Source: CAUTUX01 sp963532875 (GTDB lineage: Bacteria > Bacillota > Clostridia > Christensenellales > CAG-917). Taken from it: 21,026 bases of DNA. The DNA is taken from the NCBI GenBank assembly GCA_963532875.1, contig CAUSLO010000020.1, positions 1 through 21,026 on the forward strand, in the 5' to 3' direction. Under the pieces are notes generated by a model that saw nothing but the letters and a program-made list of their open reading frames with translations, made no database searches and was not told the DNA's origin. The position numbers and the translations under genes are program-made. Positions 14,125 to 20,872 of this stretch are shown piece after piece. Every line of letters begins with the position of its first letter. Positions within the stretch are counted from its first letter, which is position 1.

Positions 14125-15480
14125 ATGGTTAACTTAGAAGGATTGGATTCAAAAAATATTTTTGAATTGCGTTTAATTGCAAAAGAACTTGGAATACAGT
14201 CGGCAACAAAGTATAAAAAATCAGAACTAATTGACAGAATAATTAAAGTAAATTCAAAGGTAATTCAAAATGAATTGCCTGCTAAGGTTGTGTCAGAAAG
14301 TACCCCAAAGAAAGAAACCGAACATGAGGAAAAAGTTTTTGAAACTGCTGGACAACTTGAAATAATGCACAGCGGTTATGGCTTTTTAAGATGTAAATCT
14401 GCAGATGGTTCAAATGAAGATATTTATGTTAGTTTACAAAAAATAAAGTCTTTTAAACTTAAGAATGGAGATTTTGTTGTTGCAAACTGCAAACATACAA
14501 TTGATTCAAAGCAACCTGCATTGACAGATGTCATTTCAATTAATGGAATGAAATTTGAAGATATTAAAAACAGAGTAGAATTTGATAATCTAATACCTAT
14601 ATACCCTAATTCCAGATTAGTATTAGAATCATCTACATCATCAACTGATTTTGCTATTAGATGTATTGATCTTGTCGCTCCTATAGGTAAAGGTCAAAGA
14701 GCAATGATTGTTGCACCACCTAAAGCTGGTAAAACCACGTTACTGAAATCTATCGCAAATGCAATTTCAACAAATTATCCAGACGTTGAGTTAATTGTTT
14801 TATTAATAGATGAAAGACCTGAAGAAGTTACAGATATGCAAAGATCAATAAAAGGTAGTGTTGTATATTCAACATTTGATGAATTACCAGAGAATCATAC
14901 AAAGACGGCAGAAAAGTTGTTAGAAGCCGCTAAACGAAAAGTTGAAATGGGTAAAGATGTTGTAATTTTGATGGACAGTTTAACACGTCTAGCAAGGGCA
15001 TATAACTTAACAGTTCCACCAACCGGAAGAACACTATCTGGTGGTATTGACCCTGGGGCTTTGCATTCTCCAAAGAGATTTTTTGGTAGTGCAAGAAATA
15101 TAGAAAATGGCGGTTCTTTGACGATTATTGCGACTGCATTAGTTGATACTGGTAGTAGAATGGATGACGTCATTTTTGAAGAATTTAAAGGTACAGGAAA
15201 TATGGAAATTCATTTAAGTAGGAACTTAAGTGAGAAAAGAATATTCCCAGCAATTGACTTAGCAAAGTCTGGAACAAGAAAAGAAGAATTATTACTCTCA
15301 AAAAGTGAATTAGAATCTACTTGGTTTATTAGAAAACTGTTAACAGATAACCCAGATGCAATTCAATTATTACTTAAGATGATAGTTAAGACCAAAACAA
15401 ATAAAGAGTTCATTGACACTTTAATGTCTCAGATTAATGCATTGAAAGAAAAAGGATTTGATACACCAAAGAATAATTAA
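14125..15480 (+). CDS. rho: Transcription termination factor Rho
   Basis: Hexameric RNA helicase that ends transcription. The N-terminal Rho helix-extension-helix is at ~8-42. A charged linker follows, then the cold-shock-type RNA-binding domain at ~75-140 (GQLEIMHSGYGFLR at its start). The ATPase domain runs from ~155 with Walker A APPKAGKTTLLKS (P-loop 198-205), LIDERPEEVTDM, Walker B VVILMDSLTRLARAYN, and the GGSLTIIATALVDTGSRMDD and FEEFKGTGNME stretches. Length 451 residues, normal for Firmicutes without the long inserted domain. The ATG at 14125 is preceded by TTGGAGG with rather short spacing. The stop overlaps the convergent PadR-type gene by 4 nt (TTAA). Last gene of the lepA run; no hairpin terminator is visible after it. 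Confidence 0.97.
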   Translation: MVNLEGLDSKNIFELRLIAKELGIQSATKYKKSELIDRIIKVNSKVIQNELPAKVVSESTPKKETEHEEKVFETAGQLEIMHSGYGFLRCKSADGSNEDIYVSLQKIKSFKLKNGDFVVANCKHTIDSKQPALTDVISINGMKFEDIKNRVEFDNLIPIYPNSRLVLESSTSSTDFAIRCIDLVAPIGKGQRAMIVAPPKAGKTTLLKSIANAISTNYPDVELIVLLIDERPEEVTDMQRSIKGSVVYSTFDELPENHTKTAEKLLEAAKRKVEMGKDVVILMDSLTRLARAYNLTVPPTGRTLSGGIDPGALHSPKRFFGSARNIENGGSLTIIATALVDTGSRMDDVIFEEFKGTGNMEIHLSRNLSEKRIFPAIDLAKSGTRKEELLLSKSELESTWFIRKLLTDNPDAIQLLLKMIVKTKTNKEFIDTLMSQINALKEKGFDTPKNN

Positions 15481-16868
15481 ACTGTGTGATATCTTTTTGA
15501 TTTAATTAACCCTAAATTAATAAAGGCACTTAATGGTAAATTAAGAAATAGAGTAGTAGGAATGATTATACTTGCAATTAAATGATATTTGTTTGTCATT
15601 ATGTCAATTTTCTTAACAAAGAAAGCTATGATAATTGCAACACCAATAAAATTTAAAGAAATAATAGTTCGCAACAGTAGCGATAGTTTGAAATTATATC
15701 TATCTCTCACACGCTTATTTGGATTTGCCAAATAACTTACAATTGGAGCCAAAGCAAGTAGTAATGAAAGAATACTTATTGGCATAAAATATACATAACT
15801 AATATTTTTATAAAGCGATACCCAATAAATCGCAATTTCAACAGCAACAATAAAGAAGAATATGAAAGCCAAATCACGCTTAATTCTATTTACAAACAAG
15901 AAATTCAAGTCATAAAATTCAGCAGAGTTCTTCTTATCATATGGCCTAAGTTTAAAACCATTACTATATAAATCTATTTTAATATCAGAATGAAATGATT
16001 CATTTTCTTCTTCTGCATCATTAAGTTCAATTTCTTGCTCACTTAATTTCTGATAAAAAAGTTTGTAGTTTTGATCGTTGCGTTCATAATCAAATTTTGC
16101 TGCTTTATCGCCATGCATTCTCAAGTTGTCTAGTTGAGTTCTTGGTTTGATTTTCTGTTGTTTTTCTGGCTTCTTTTCAGTTTGTTCTTTTAGGCGTTCA
16201 CTTAATTCTTTAAGTGTCATTCTTGGAGTAGAGTCTTCTGGTACATCCAAATCGTCAATGGTCATTTGTTTTCTTTCAACATACACAGGTTTCTCAACCT
16301 CAATAATTTTTTCTTGTATTATAGGTTTTTCAATTTCAACTATTTTCTCTTGAATTACTGGCTTAATAACTTCTTTTTCAATGTATATTGGCTTTTCAAC
16401 CTCAACAATTTTTTCAACAATTCGATCTTTATAAATTACTTTAGGTTTTTCGCTTTTTTCTTTTTTTGAATAAGGGCGTAACTCATTTGGATCAAACGGT
16501 GGGGTATCGTTGTTTAGATTAAATTCATCCGAAGAAACTAAGTTATCTAGGATAGTTCTTGAGAACTCATATTTTTGAATTTCTTTTTTTAGGAACTCTC
16601 TTCCCTTATCAGTTAATTTATAGTATCGTCTTGTAGCACCACTTGTATCGTTGCTGTCACCCATAGTAGAGGAGACTAAACCGTCTTCTTCTAATCTGTT
16701 TAATTTATTATAAACAGTGGCTGATTTTAATTTATATACACCAAGAGTGTTGGTTTCAATTTGTTTAAGAATATCATATCCATAGCCACCATTTTTAACT
16801 AGGGTATTTAAAATGATAATTGTTACGTTACCTCTTATAATGTCGCTATTGACTGATGACATGTCCAT
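15477..16868 (-). CDS. PadR-type regulator with repeat stalk and membrane domain
   Basis: 463 residues if started at the ATG at 16868; the frame is open to TTG 16892, and residue numbers here count from that TTG. The N-terminus (~15-110) is a PadR-type winged helix: VTIIILNTLVKNGGYGYDIL, SATVYNKLNRLEEDGLV and RRYYKLTDKGREFL. A Pro/Lys/Glu spacer leads to repeats of the EKIVEVEKPI type (158-207). A charged, probably coiled segment (~220-300) follows, and four hydrophobic segments (~341-360, 368-388, 402-425, 437-462) end the protein. PadR proteins are normally 100-200-residue soluble repressors, so the membrane tail suggests sensing at the envelope. Start choice: a strong promoter places its transcription start on the A of the 16868 ATG, and no Shine-Dalgarno fits either earlier or later starts; a second ATG lies at 16862. 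Stop overlaps rho by 4 nt. Confidence 0.8.
   Translation of the reverse strand: MDMSSVNSDIIRGNVTIIILNTLVKNGGYGYDILKQIETNTLGVYKLKSATVYNKLNRLEEDGLVSSTMGDSNDTSGATRRYYKLTDKGREFLKKEIQKYEFSRTILDNLVSSDEFNLNNDTPPFDPNELRPYSKKEKSEKPKVIYKDRIVEKIVEVEKPIYIEKEVIKPVIQEKIVEIEKPIIQEKIIEVEKPVYVERKQMTIDDLDVPEDSTPRMTLKELSERLKEQTEKKPEKQQKIKPRTQLDNLRMHGDKAAKFDYERNDQNYKLFYQKLSEQEIELNDAEEENESFHSDIKIDLYSNGFKLRPYDKKNSAEFYDLNFLFVNRIKRDLAFIFFFIVAVEIAIYWVSLYKNISYVYFMPISILSLLLALAPIVSYLANPNKRVRDRYNFKLSLLLRTIISLNFIGVAIIIAFFVKKIDIMTNKYHLIASIIIPTTLFLNLPLSAFINLGLIKSKRYHTV
16272..16421 (-). repeat. Tandem EKIVEVEKP-type repeats within the PadR-type gene
   Basis: Four imperfect units of 10-12 residues, each with an EK-I/V-V/I-E/K core and a following KP: EKIVEVEKPIY, IEKEVIKPVI, QEKIVEIEKPII, QEKIIEVEKPVY. 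They encode an extended charged/proline stalk between the DNA-binding and membrane parts. Confidence 0.75.
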
Positions 16869-16874
16869 ATCAAA

Positions 16875-16903
16875 ATTATAGATTTGATACAAAAAAAAGT
16901 CAA
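16875..16903 (-). promoter_or_regulatory. Promoter of the PadR-type gene, apparently leaderless
   Basis: On the minus strand TTGACT (16898-16903), 17 bases, TATAAT (16875-16880). Six bases (TTTGAT) separate the -10 box from the ATG at 16868, so transcription should begin on the start codon itself. Directly after it, GACATGTC (16858-16865) is a perfect 8-bp palindrome over the second ATG and could be a regulator site. Confidence 0.7.
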
Positions 16904-16929
16904 TTTTAGAAGACTTTAGCCTTAAAATT
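16891..16929 (-). terminator. Weak terminator of the recombinase gene overlapping the PadR-type promoter
   Basis: On the minus strand AATTTTA (16923-16929) pairs with TAAAATT (16902-16908), with a short inner AAG/CTT helix. The T8 tract (16891-16898) follows after three bases. The stem is A/T only and weak. Part of the stem and the T tract coincide with the -35 box and spacer of the next promoter. Confidence 0.4.
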
Positions 16930-16942
16930 ATTTTTCACGGCA

Positions 16943-17992
16943 TTATTTATCATAATCAACCATCTCTGATGCTATTTTTCTTCTTTCTTCGTTTGTTGTT
17001 ACATAATGTTTAACAGTTGTATTAACGTCTTTATGTCCAAGAACATCGGCTACAAGATATATATCATTTGAAGCATTATATAAATTTGTTCCAAATGTTG
17101 ATCTAAATTTATGAGGCGAAATATTAAGCAAAGGGAGTGCAATTTCAGAATATTTCTTAACAATTGACTGAATGGCTCTTGCTGACAATCTATTTTGCTT
17201 TAGTGAAACAAAAAGTGCATCTGGTATTTTTTCAGTGTCTAAATCTTTAATCATGTCTTCACGTTCTGTATTGATGTATACATCAAGCGTTTCTTTAACT
17301 TTGTCATTAAAATAAAGTATTTGCTCGTTTCCACCCTTGCGAATAACTTTAAATTGTTTTTTTTCTAAATCTATATCATGAATATTTAGTCCGACACATT
17401 CACTAATTCGTATTCCTGTGTATAGTAATAAAGTAAAAATTGCGATATCTCTATTTTTCGTTTTGATTGCAAAACTATATTCTTTTTTTGTCAATCCATA
17501 GCCTGATTCAACAACATCAAGTAAACTTAGTGTTTCTTCATTAGTTAATCGTACAATTTCTTTTTTTCTCAATTTTGGATTTTTTATTTTATTTGTAATA
17601 TTATTTGGAATTTTTTCTTTGTTATAAAAATATTTAAATAAGTTTCTAATTGCAGATAATTTTCTAGATTTCCCATATTCATTGTTAGTTACTTGTTTCC
17701 CATTTGTAGAGTATAGCGATAGATAAGATAGGAACTGTTCTATATGTGTAATTGTAATCTTATTTAAAAAATCTACTGATAAATCAGTAATGACTATATT
17801 CTTAAATCCTAGAATTTCGCTTTTAAGAAATTCAAAAAAAATCTTTAAGTCATGAGCATAATTTAGACGAGTAAGCGTTGTAGTATTTTGTTCGATGCCT
17901 ATAAAAAATTCAGAACAAAACTGTGGCAATTCTGTTAGCAATTCTTTAATTTTTAAAGTGTTATTAATTTCTCTTTCCTTATAATAATTCAC
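16943..17992 (-). CDS. Tyrosine recombinase of the XerC/XerD type
   Basis: Site-specific recombinase with all catalytic residues: R195 (TGIRISE), K219 (RKGGNE), H294-x2-R297 (SPHKFRSTF), H320 (LGHKD) and Y330 (VKHYVT). Residues ~24-125 form the SAM-like core-binding domain (TRLNYAHDLKIFFEFL at its start). The 349-residue length, with an N-terminal addition and ~20 residues inserted before the catalytic arginine, fits a chromosomal subgroup I remember from Clostridia better than phage integrases. The neighbours are all housekeeping genes, and no attachment-site duplication, excisionase or cargo is present. A role in chromosome-dimer resolution is possible, but no dif-like site was seen nearby. 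GTG start at 17992, 19 bases after the queT stop; no Shine-Dalgarno. TAGTAT lies exactly six bases before the GTG but with a poor -35. Confidence 0.88.
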   Translation of the reverse strand: MNYYKEREINNTLKIKELLTELPQFCSEFFIGIEQNTTTLTRLNYAHDLKIFFEFLKSEILGFKNIVITDLSVDFLNKITITHIEQFLSYLSLYSTNGKQVTNNEYGKSRKLSAIRNLFKYFYNKEKIPNNITNKIKNPKLRKKEIVRLTNEETLSLLDVVESGYGLTKKEYSFAIKTKNRDIAIFTLLLYTGIRISECVGLNIHDIDLEKKQFKVIRKGGNEQILYFNDKVKETLDVYINTEREDMIKDLDTEKIPDALFVSLKQNRLSARAIQSIVKKYSEIALPLLNISPHKFRSTFGTNLYNASNDIYLVADVLGHKDVNTTVKHYVTTNEERRKIASEMVDYDK

Positions 17993-18011
17993 AAGTAAAT
18001 ACTAACACATA

Positions 18012-18572
18012 CTAATCAAATGTTTTAGATAGTTCTGTTAAAATTTTTTTTCGTTTTGATAATTTACAAAACTCATCACGAATATCAATATTGATAAGGT
18101 TTAAATTTGTTAATGACTTTTTCAAACTTCCAACTAATGGGATCCCTATAAACCAGATAATCAAAGACTGTGATATAAAGATTTCCATGAAAACAATCCA
18201 ATAAGTAATTTTTTCCCCTGTTAATAGAAAAATAGTTGGGACTAGAAGTGCATTTAAAATTATAGGAGGCAAACTTGCTAAAAAAATTCTTTTTCTTAAT
18301 AAGTAAGTCAATAGAGACGCAATTCCAGTTGCAACTGTTCCTATTGTCATATCAAGTGCAAAAAACGGTGAGAAGGCATTTGTTGCTAAGCATCCAATAA
18401 TTAAGCCAGGTATTGCTTCAGGCATTATTATTGGCAACAAAGTTAGAGCTTCCGAAATTCTAAATTGTAATTGACCGTATGTTAGATTGACTACATTCAT
18501 TGCCATTGACGACACAAAGTATATCGCAGCAATTAAGCCAGAAAAGGCTATAAATTTTATTCGCTTTCTCAA
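18012..18572 (-). CDS. queT: QueT queuosine-precursor transporter (ECF S component)
   Basis: Membrane S component of an energy-coupling-factor transporter of the QueT (DUF988) family, which takes up queuosine precursors such as preQ1. The typical stretches are TYGQLQFRISEALTLLPI, MPEAIPGLIIGCLATN, and the ALDMTIGTVATGIASLLTYLL helix. There are about five membrane segments; the last ~35 residues are basic and cytoplasmic, and the 186-residue length fits. The frame is open upstream to an ATG at 18713, but those extra 47 codons cross the promoter and riboswitch and encode no family sequence. The TTG at 18572 has GAGGTG at 18577-18582 and is the sound start. The ECF ATPases and T subunit must be encoded elsewhere. 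The candidate riboswitch just upstream supports the substrate. Confidence 0.9.
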   Translation of the reverse strand: MRKRIKFIAFSGLIAAIYFVSSMAMNVVNLTYGQLQFRISEALTLLPIIMPEAIPGLIIGCLATNAFSPFFALDMTIGTVATGIASLLTYLLRKRIFLASLPPIILNALLVPTIFLLTGEKITYWIVFMEIFISQSLIIWFIGIPLVGSLKKSLTNLNLINIDIRDEFCKLSKRKKILTELSKTFD

Positions 18573-18576
18573 ATTG

Positions 18577-18612
18577 CACCTCGGTTTTTTTATTTTGGGT
18601 TTCCGACACCAA
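18577..18612 (-). promoter_or_regulatory. Candidate preQ1-I riboswitch controlling queT translation
   Basis: Minus-strand RNA folds as an H-type pseudoknot. P1 is UUGG (18612-18609) with CCAA (18598-18595). P2 is UCGG (18606-18603) inside the P1 loop with CCGA (18584-18581). An A-rich linker (18594-18585) joins them. The AAAC before the 3' P1 strand puts a C (18599) where preQ1-I aptamers bind ligand. P2 includes the GA of the GAGGTG ribosome site, so ligand binding would hide it. P1 is only 4 bp, shorter than usual. Confidence 0.72.
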
Positions 18613-18619
18613 TGGCTAA

Positions 18620-18647
18620 ATTTTACAACATTTAAAAAATATTGCAA
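18620..18647 (-). promoter_or_regulatory. Promoter of queT
   Basis: On the minus strand TTGCAA (18642-18647), 16 bases, TAAAAT (18620-18625). The expected start near 18613 puts the riboswitch at the very 5' end of the RNA. The -35 box is a palindrome shared with the opposite promoter. Confidence 0.6.
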
Positions 18648-18670
18648 AAGAATAAGATAACTAATAAAGT
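18642..18670 (+). promoter_or_regulatory. Promoter of the small protein-mazG-dus run, possibly leaderless
   Basis: TTGCAA (18642-18647), 17 bases, TAAAGT (18665-18670), then six bases (TATAGC) before the ATG at 18677. The -10 box is only a 4 of 6 match. No ribosome site precedes the ATG, which agrees with a leaderless message. Confidence 0.45.
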
Positions 18671-18676
18671 TATAGC

Positions 18677-18952
18677 ATGAGCACACAAGAAAAACCGTAT
18701 AACGTTTGGGCAAAAATAATGCTTAAAGATAAAATACTTAACGACTGCGTTTATGAAGGTTTAAATAAAGTTTCATTTGATAGCATTTTGAAAATGCTTC
18801 AAGTGGTATGTGAAAAATTAGACTTATCTTGTCCAGTATTACTAGAAACACAAATAAAGCATATTAAAAAATTTAGAAGGTTTTCATTTCTTCCAAGCGA
18901 TTTTATGGAGTCAATTAATTTTACGAGATTTGACATTGAGTTATTTAGATGA
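18677..18952 (+). CDS. Small unknown protein upstream of mazG
   Basis: 91 residues, not assigned to a named family. It appears soluble: no signal peptide or membrane segment. It starts STQEKPYNVWAKIMLKDKI, has a Cys-containing middle (VCEKLDLSCPVLLET) and a basic/aromatic IKKFRRFSFLPSDFMESI stretch, and ends in acidic/aromatic residues. I have the impression of similar small proteins in other Clostridia with the same WxKIMxKDKI start and FLPxDFxES end, but this is memory, not a search result. It is likely a real gene: its stop overlaps the mazG ATG (ATGA), it fills the gap after a plausible promoter, and codon use matches its neighbours. No Shine-Dalgarno precedes the ATG. Function unknown. 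Confidence 0.75.
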   Translation: MSTQEKPYNVWAKIMLKDKILNDCVYEGLNKVSFDSILKMLQVVCEKLDLSCPVLLETQIKHIKKFRRFSFLPSDFMESINFTRFDIELFR

Positions 18953-19944
18953 ATAATGAACTAATTAATTACGTTAATAAAAATAATATAGTCGAGTTCG
19001 AAGTCGTAAAAGGTGATAACTTTAGAATTACTCAATCAAAAGATATTCTTGTTTTAAATCCAAAAGCAAATCTAATAGACATATTAGAGAACAAAAAAAT
19101 AGAATATATAAATATTTCAAAGAATCTAATTCACATAATAAAGCAACCACTAACAATGAGAGAGACCTTTGGTTATTATGACTTATTAGAAATATTAGAG
19201 ATTTTACATTCTCCAGAAGGTTGTAGTTGGGATAAAGCACAAACACATAAAAGTCTACGTAAAAATTTAATAGAAGAAACATATGAACTACTAGAAGCAC
19301 TGAATAATTCAAATATTGAAAATATTGTTGAGGAATTAGGCGACTATATTTTACAAGCAGTTTTTCACATTAATATTGCAGAAGAGCAAAGAGAGTTTAA
19401 AGAGTTGGATGTATATACAAGACTCTGCAAAAAATTAATTTCTAGACATACACATATATTTGGTAAAGATAAAGCACATACACCTTCAGCAGCTCTTGAG
19501 TTTTGGAATAAGGCAAAAGAGGTAGAAAAAGGAACTTTATCTAAAACCGAAAAAATTAATAAACTATGCGAATGCTTGCCAAGCCTTATATATGCAGAAA
19601 AAATAATAAAGATATTTGAAGACGAATTAAAAGTCGCGGATGAATTAATACTTAAAAAAAATATAACAGAAAACATTGAAAAGAAGAATACTAATTTTGG
19701 AGAGTTAATATTCAAAATAGTGATACTTTCTGAACATTTGCATTGTAGTGTAGAAGATGAATTAAACACATATGTTCAAACATTTATAAAGGTACAAATA
19801 TTTAAAGAAATTTTAAAAAATAAATTTAATACAAATTTATCTATAGAACAAATAAAAGAAATTTATAAAAAAGAAATTTATGATTTAAGTATTAAAGATT
19901 TAATTAAGTTGATAGAAAATGAAAATTGGAAACCTAGAACTTAA
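18949..19944 (+). CDS. mazG: MazG-type nucleoside triphosphate pyrophosphohydrolase
   Basis: Cleaves NTPs or dNTPs to the monophosphate and PPi; a house-cleaning and stress-linked enzyme. After ~70 N-terminal residues with no clear family match, the MazG domain begins at ~77 (LLEILEILHSPEGCSWDKAQTH). The metal-binding acidic residues are E109, E110, E113 (IEETYE) and E128, E129, D132 (VEELGD), followed by QAVFHINIAEE and HTHIFG. The second MazG domain is degenerate: the FGELIFKIVILSEHL stretch matches the family's ELGDLLFALVNLARHL pattern but with key acidic residues changed. Total 331 residues. Starts in a 4-nt overlap with the small gene before it and overlaps dus by 26 nt. In many Firmicutes a tetrapyrrole-methyltransferase domain is fused in front; that domain is absent here. 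Confidence 0.93.
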   Translation: MNNELINYVNKNNIVEFEVVKGDNFRITQSKDILVLNPKANLIDILENKKIEYINISKNLIHIIKQPLTMRETFGYYDLLEILEILHSPEGCSWDKAQTHKSLRKNLIEETYELLEALNNSNIENIVEELGDYILQAVFHINIAEEQREFKELDVYTRLCKKLISRHTHIFGKDKAHTPSAALEFWNKAKEVEKGTLSKTEKINKLCECLPSLIYAEKIIKIFEDELKVADELILKKNITENIEKKNTNFGELIFKIVILSEHLHCSVEDELNTYVQTFIKVQIFKEILKNKFNTNLSIEQIKEIYKKEIYDLSIKDLIKLIENENWKPRT

Positions 19945-20872
19945 AAACGATATTTTTTCAGCACCTATGGCAGGATATTCAGAAGCAGGGTACAGATATC
20001 TTGCTGGGATTTTTGGTGCAGCTCTAACTTATACAGAAATGATTTCAGTTAAGGCACTTGTTTACGATAATGCGAAAACAAAATTATTGATGCATAAGCA
20101 TAAAAACGATAAGATTCCATGTGCTGTTCAGTTGTTTGGTTCCGATCCAGAATTTTTTTATAAAGCGTGTCTTAATAATCAATTTGAAAAATTTGAGCTA
20201 ATCGACATCAATATGGGATGTCCTGTAAGAAAAATATTTTCTAACGGCGAAGGTTCTAAACTTTTAGAAAATCCAGAATTAGCTGGAGAAATTGTTAAAG
20301 CAACAATTGAAGGGGCTAAAAAGCCTGTTACAGTAAAAATGAGAAGCGGGATAAGTAATGATATTTTAGCATTTGACTTAGTTAAAAGTGTTATTAAATC
20401 GGGCTGTAGTGCGATAACAATTCATCCAAGATCACGCAATCAAATGTATCAAGGACTAGCAAATCATGAAATCAGTAAGGCTATTAAGAAAATTAGTACT
20501 GTGCCAGTAATCGTTAGTGGCGATATAGTTGATAAAGAATCATATGAAAGAATTAAGTATTTCACTAAGTGTGATGCGTTTATGATAGGTAGGGCTTCTA
20601 TAGGTAATCCACAAATCTTTAGTACTTTGACAAATACACAAAAACCATTTACTCAATATGAATCAATTCAAAAACACATAGAAATATTAAGAGAATATTT
20701 GCCAGAACTTGTTGTAGTTAATTTAATCAAAATAAATTTGTGTCACTACATAAAAGGATTTCCAAACACAAAAGATCTAAAGAAAAAAATATTTAAGTTA
20801 AGAGCTTTTGAAGATTTAAATGAACTACTTCAAAAAGATATTAAAGATTTGTTTACAACTATATATTGTTAA
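19919..20872 (+). CDS. dus: tRNA-dihydrouridine synthase
   Basis: Flavoenzyme reducing uridine to dihydrouridine in the tRNA D-loop or nearby. TIM-barrel FMN domain followed by a short helical RNA-binding tail. APMAGYSEAGYRYL (15-28) opens the barrel, AVQLFGSDP lies at 69-77, and the catalytic cysteine is C101 in INMGCPVRK. SNGEGSKLL follows. FMN-contact residues include K140 (VKMRSG), H169 and R171 (IHPRSR), VSGDI (199-203) and MIGRASIGNP (222-231). The 317 residues fit the DusB-like bacterial group. The ATG at 19919 lies 26 nt inside mazG without a Shine-Dalgarno of its own, so its translation is probably coupled. No hairpin terminator is seen after it. Confidence 0.93.
   Translation: MKIGNLELKNDIFSAPMAGYSEAGYRYLAGIFGAALTYTEMISVKALVYDNAKTKLLMHKHKNDKIPCAVQLFGSDPEFFYKACLNNQFEKFELIDINMGCPVRKIFSNGEGSKLLENPELAGEIVKATIEGAKKPVTVKMRSGISNDILAFDLVKSVIKSGCSAITIHPRSRNQMYQGLANHEISKAIKKISTVPVIVSGDIVDKESYERIKYFTKCDAFMIGRASIGNPQIFSTLTNTQKPFTQYESIQKHIEILREYLPELVVVNLIKINLCHYIKGFPNTKDLKKKIFKLRAFEDLNELLQKDIKDLFTTIYC

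Noticed and set aside
16272..16421. The short tandem repeats as a CRISPR-like array
   Set aside because: Units are 30-36 bases, adjoin without spacers, differ between copies and stay in frame within a coding sequence.
16147..16469. Plus-strand Phe/Asn-rich frames opposite the PadR-type repeats
   Set aside because: They are the complement of Lys/Glu-rich repeat codons and have no ribosome site or family match.
16943..17992. Tyrosine recombinase as the sign of an integrated mobile element
   Set aside because: No direct-repeat ends, tRNA target, excisionase or cargo genes; flanked by housekeeping genes on both sides.
18573..18713. N-terminal extension of queT to the ATG at 18713
   Set aside because: These codons cross the promoter, riboswitch and ribosome site, overlap the divergent gene, and encode nothing like QueT.
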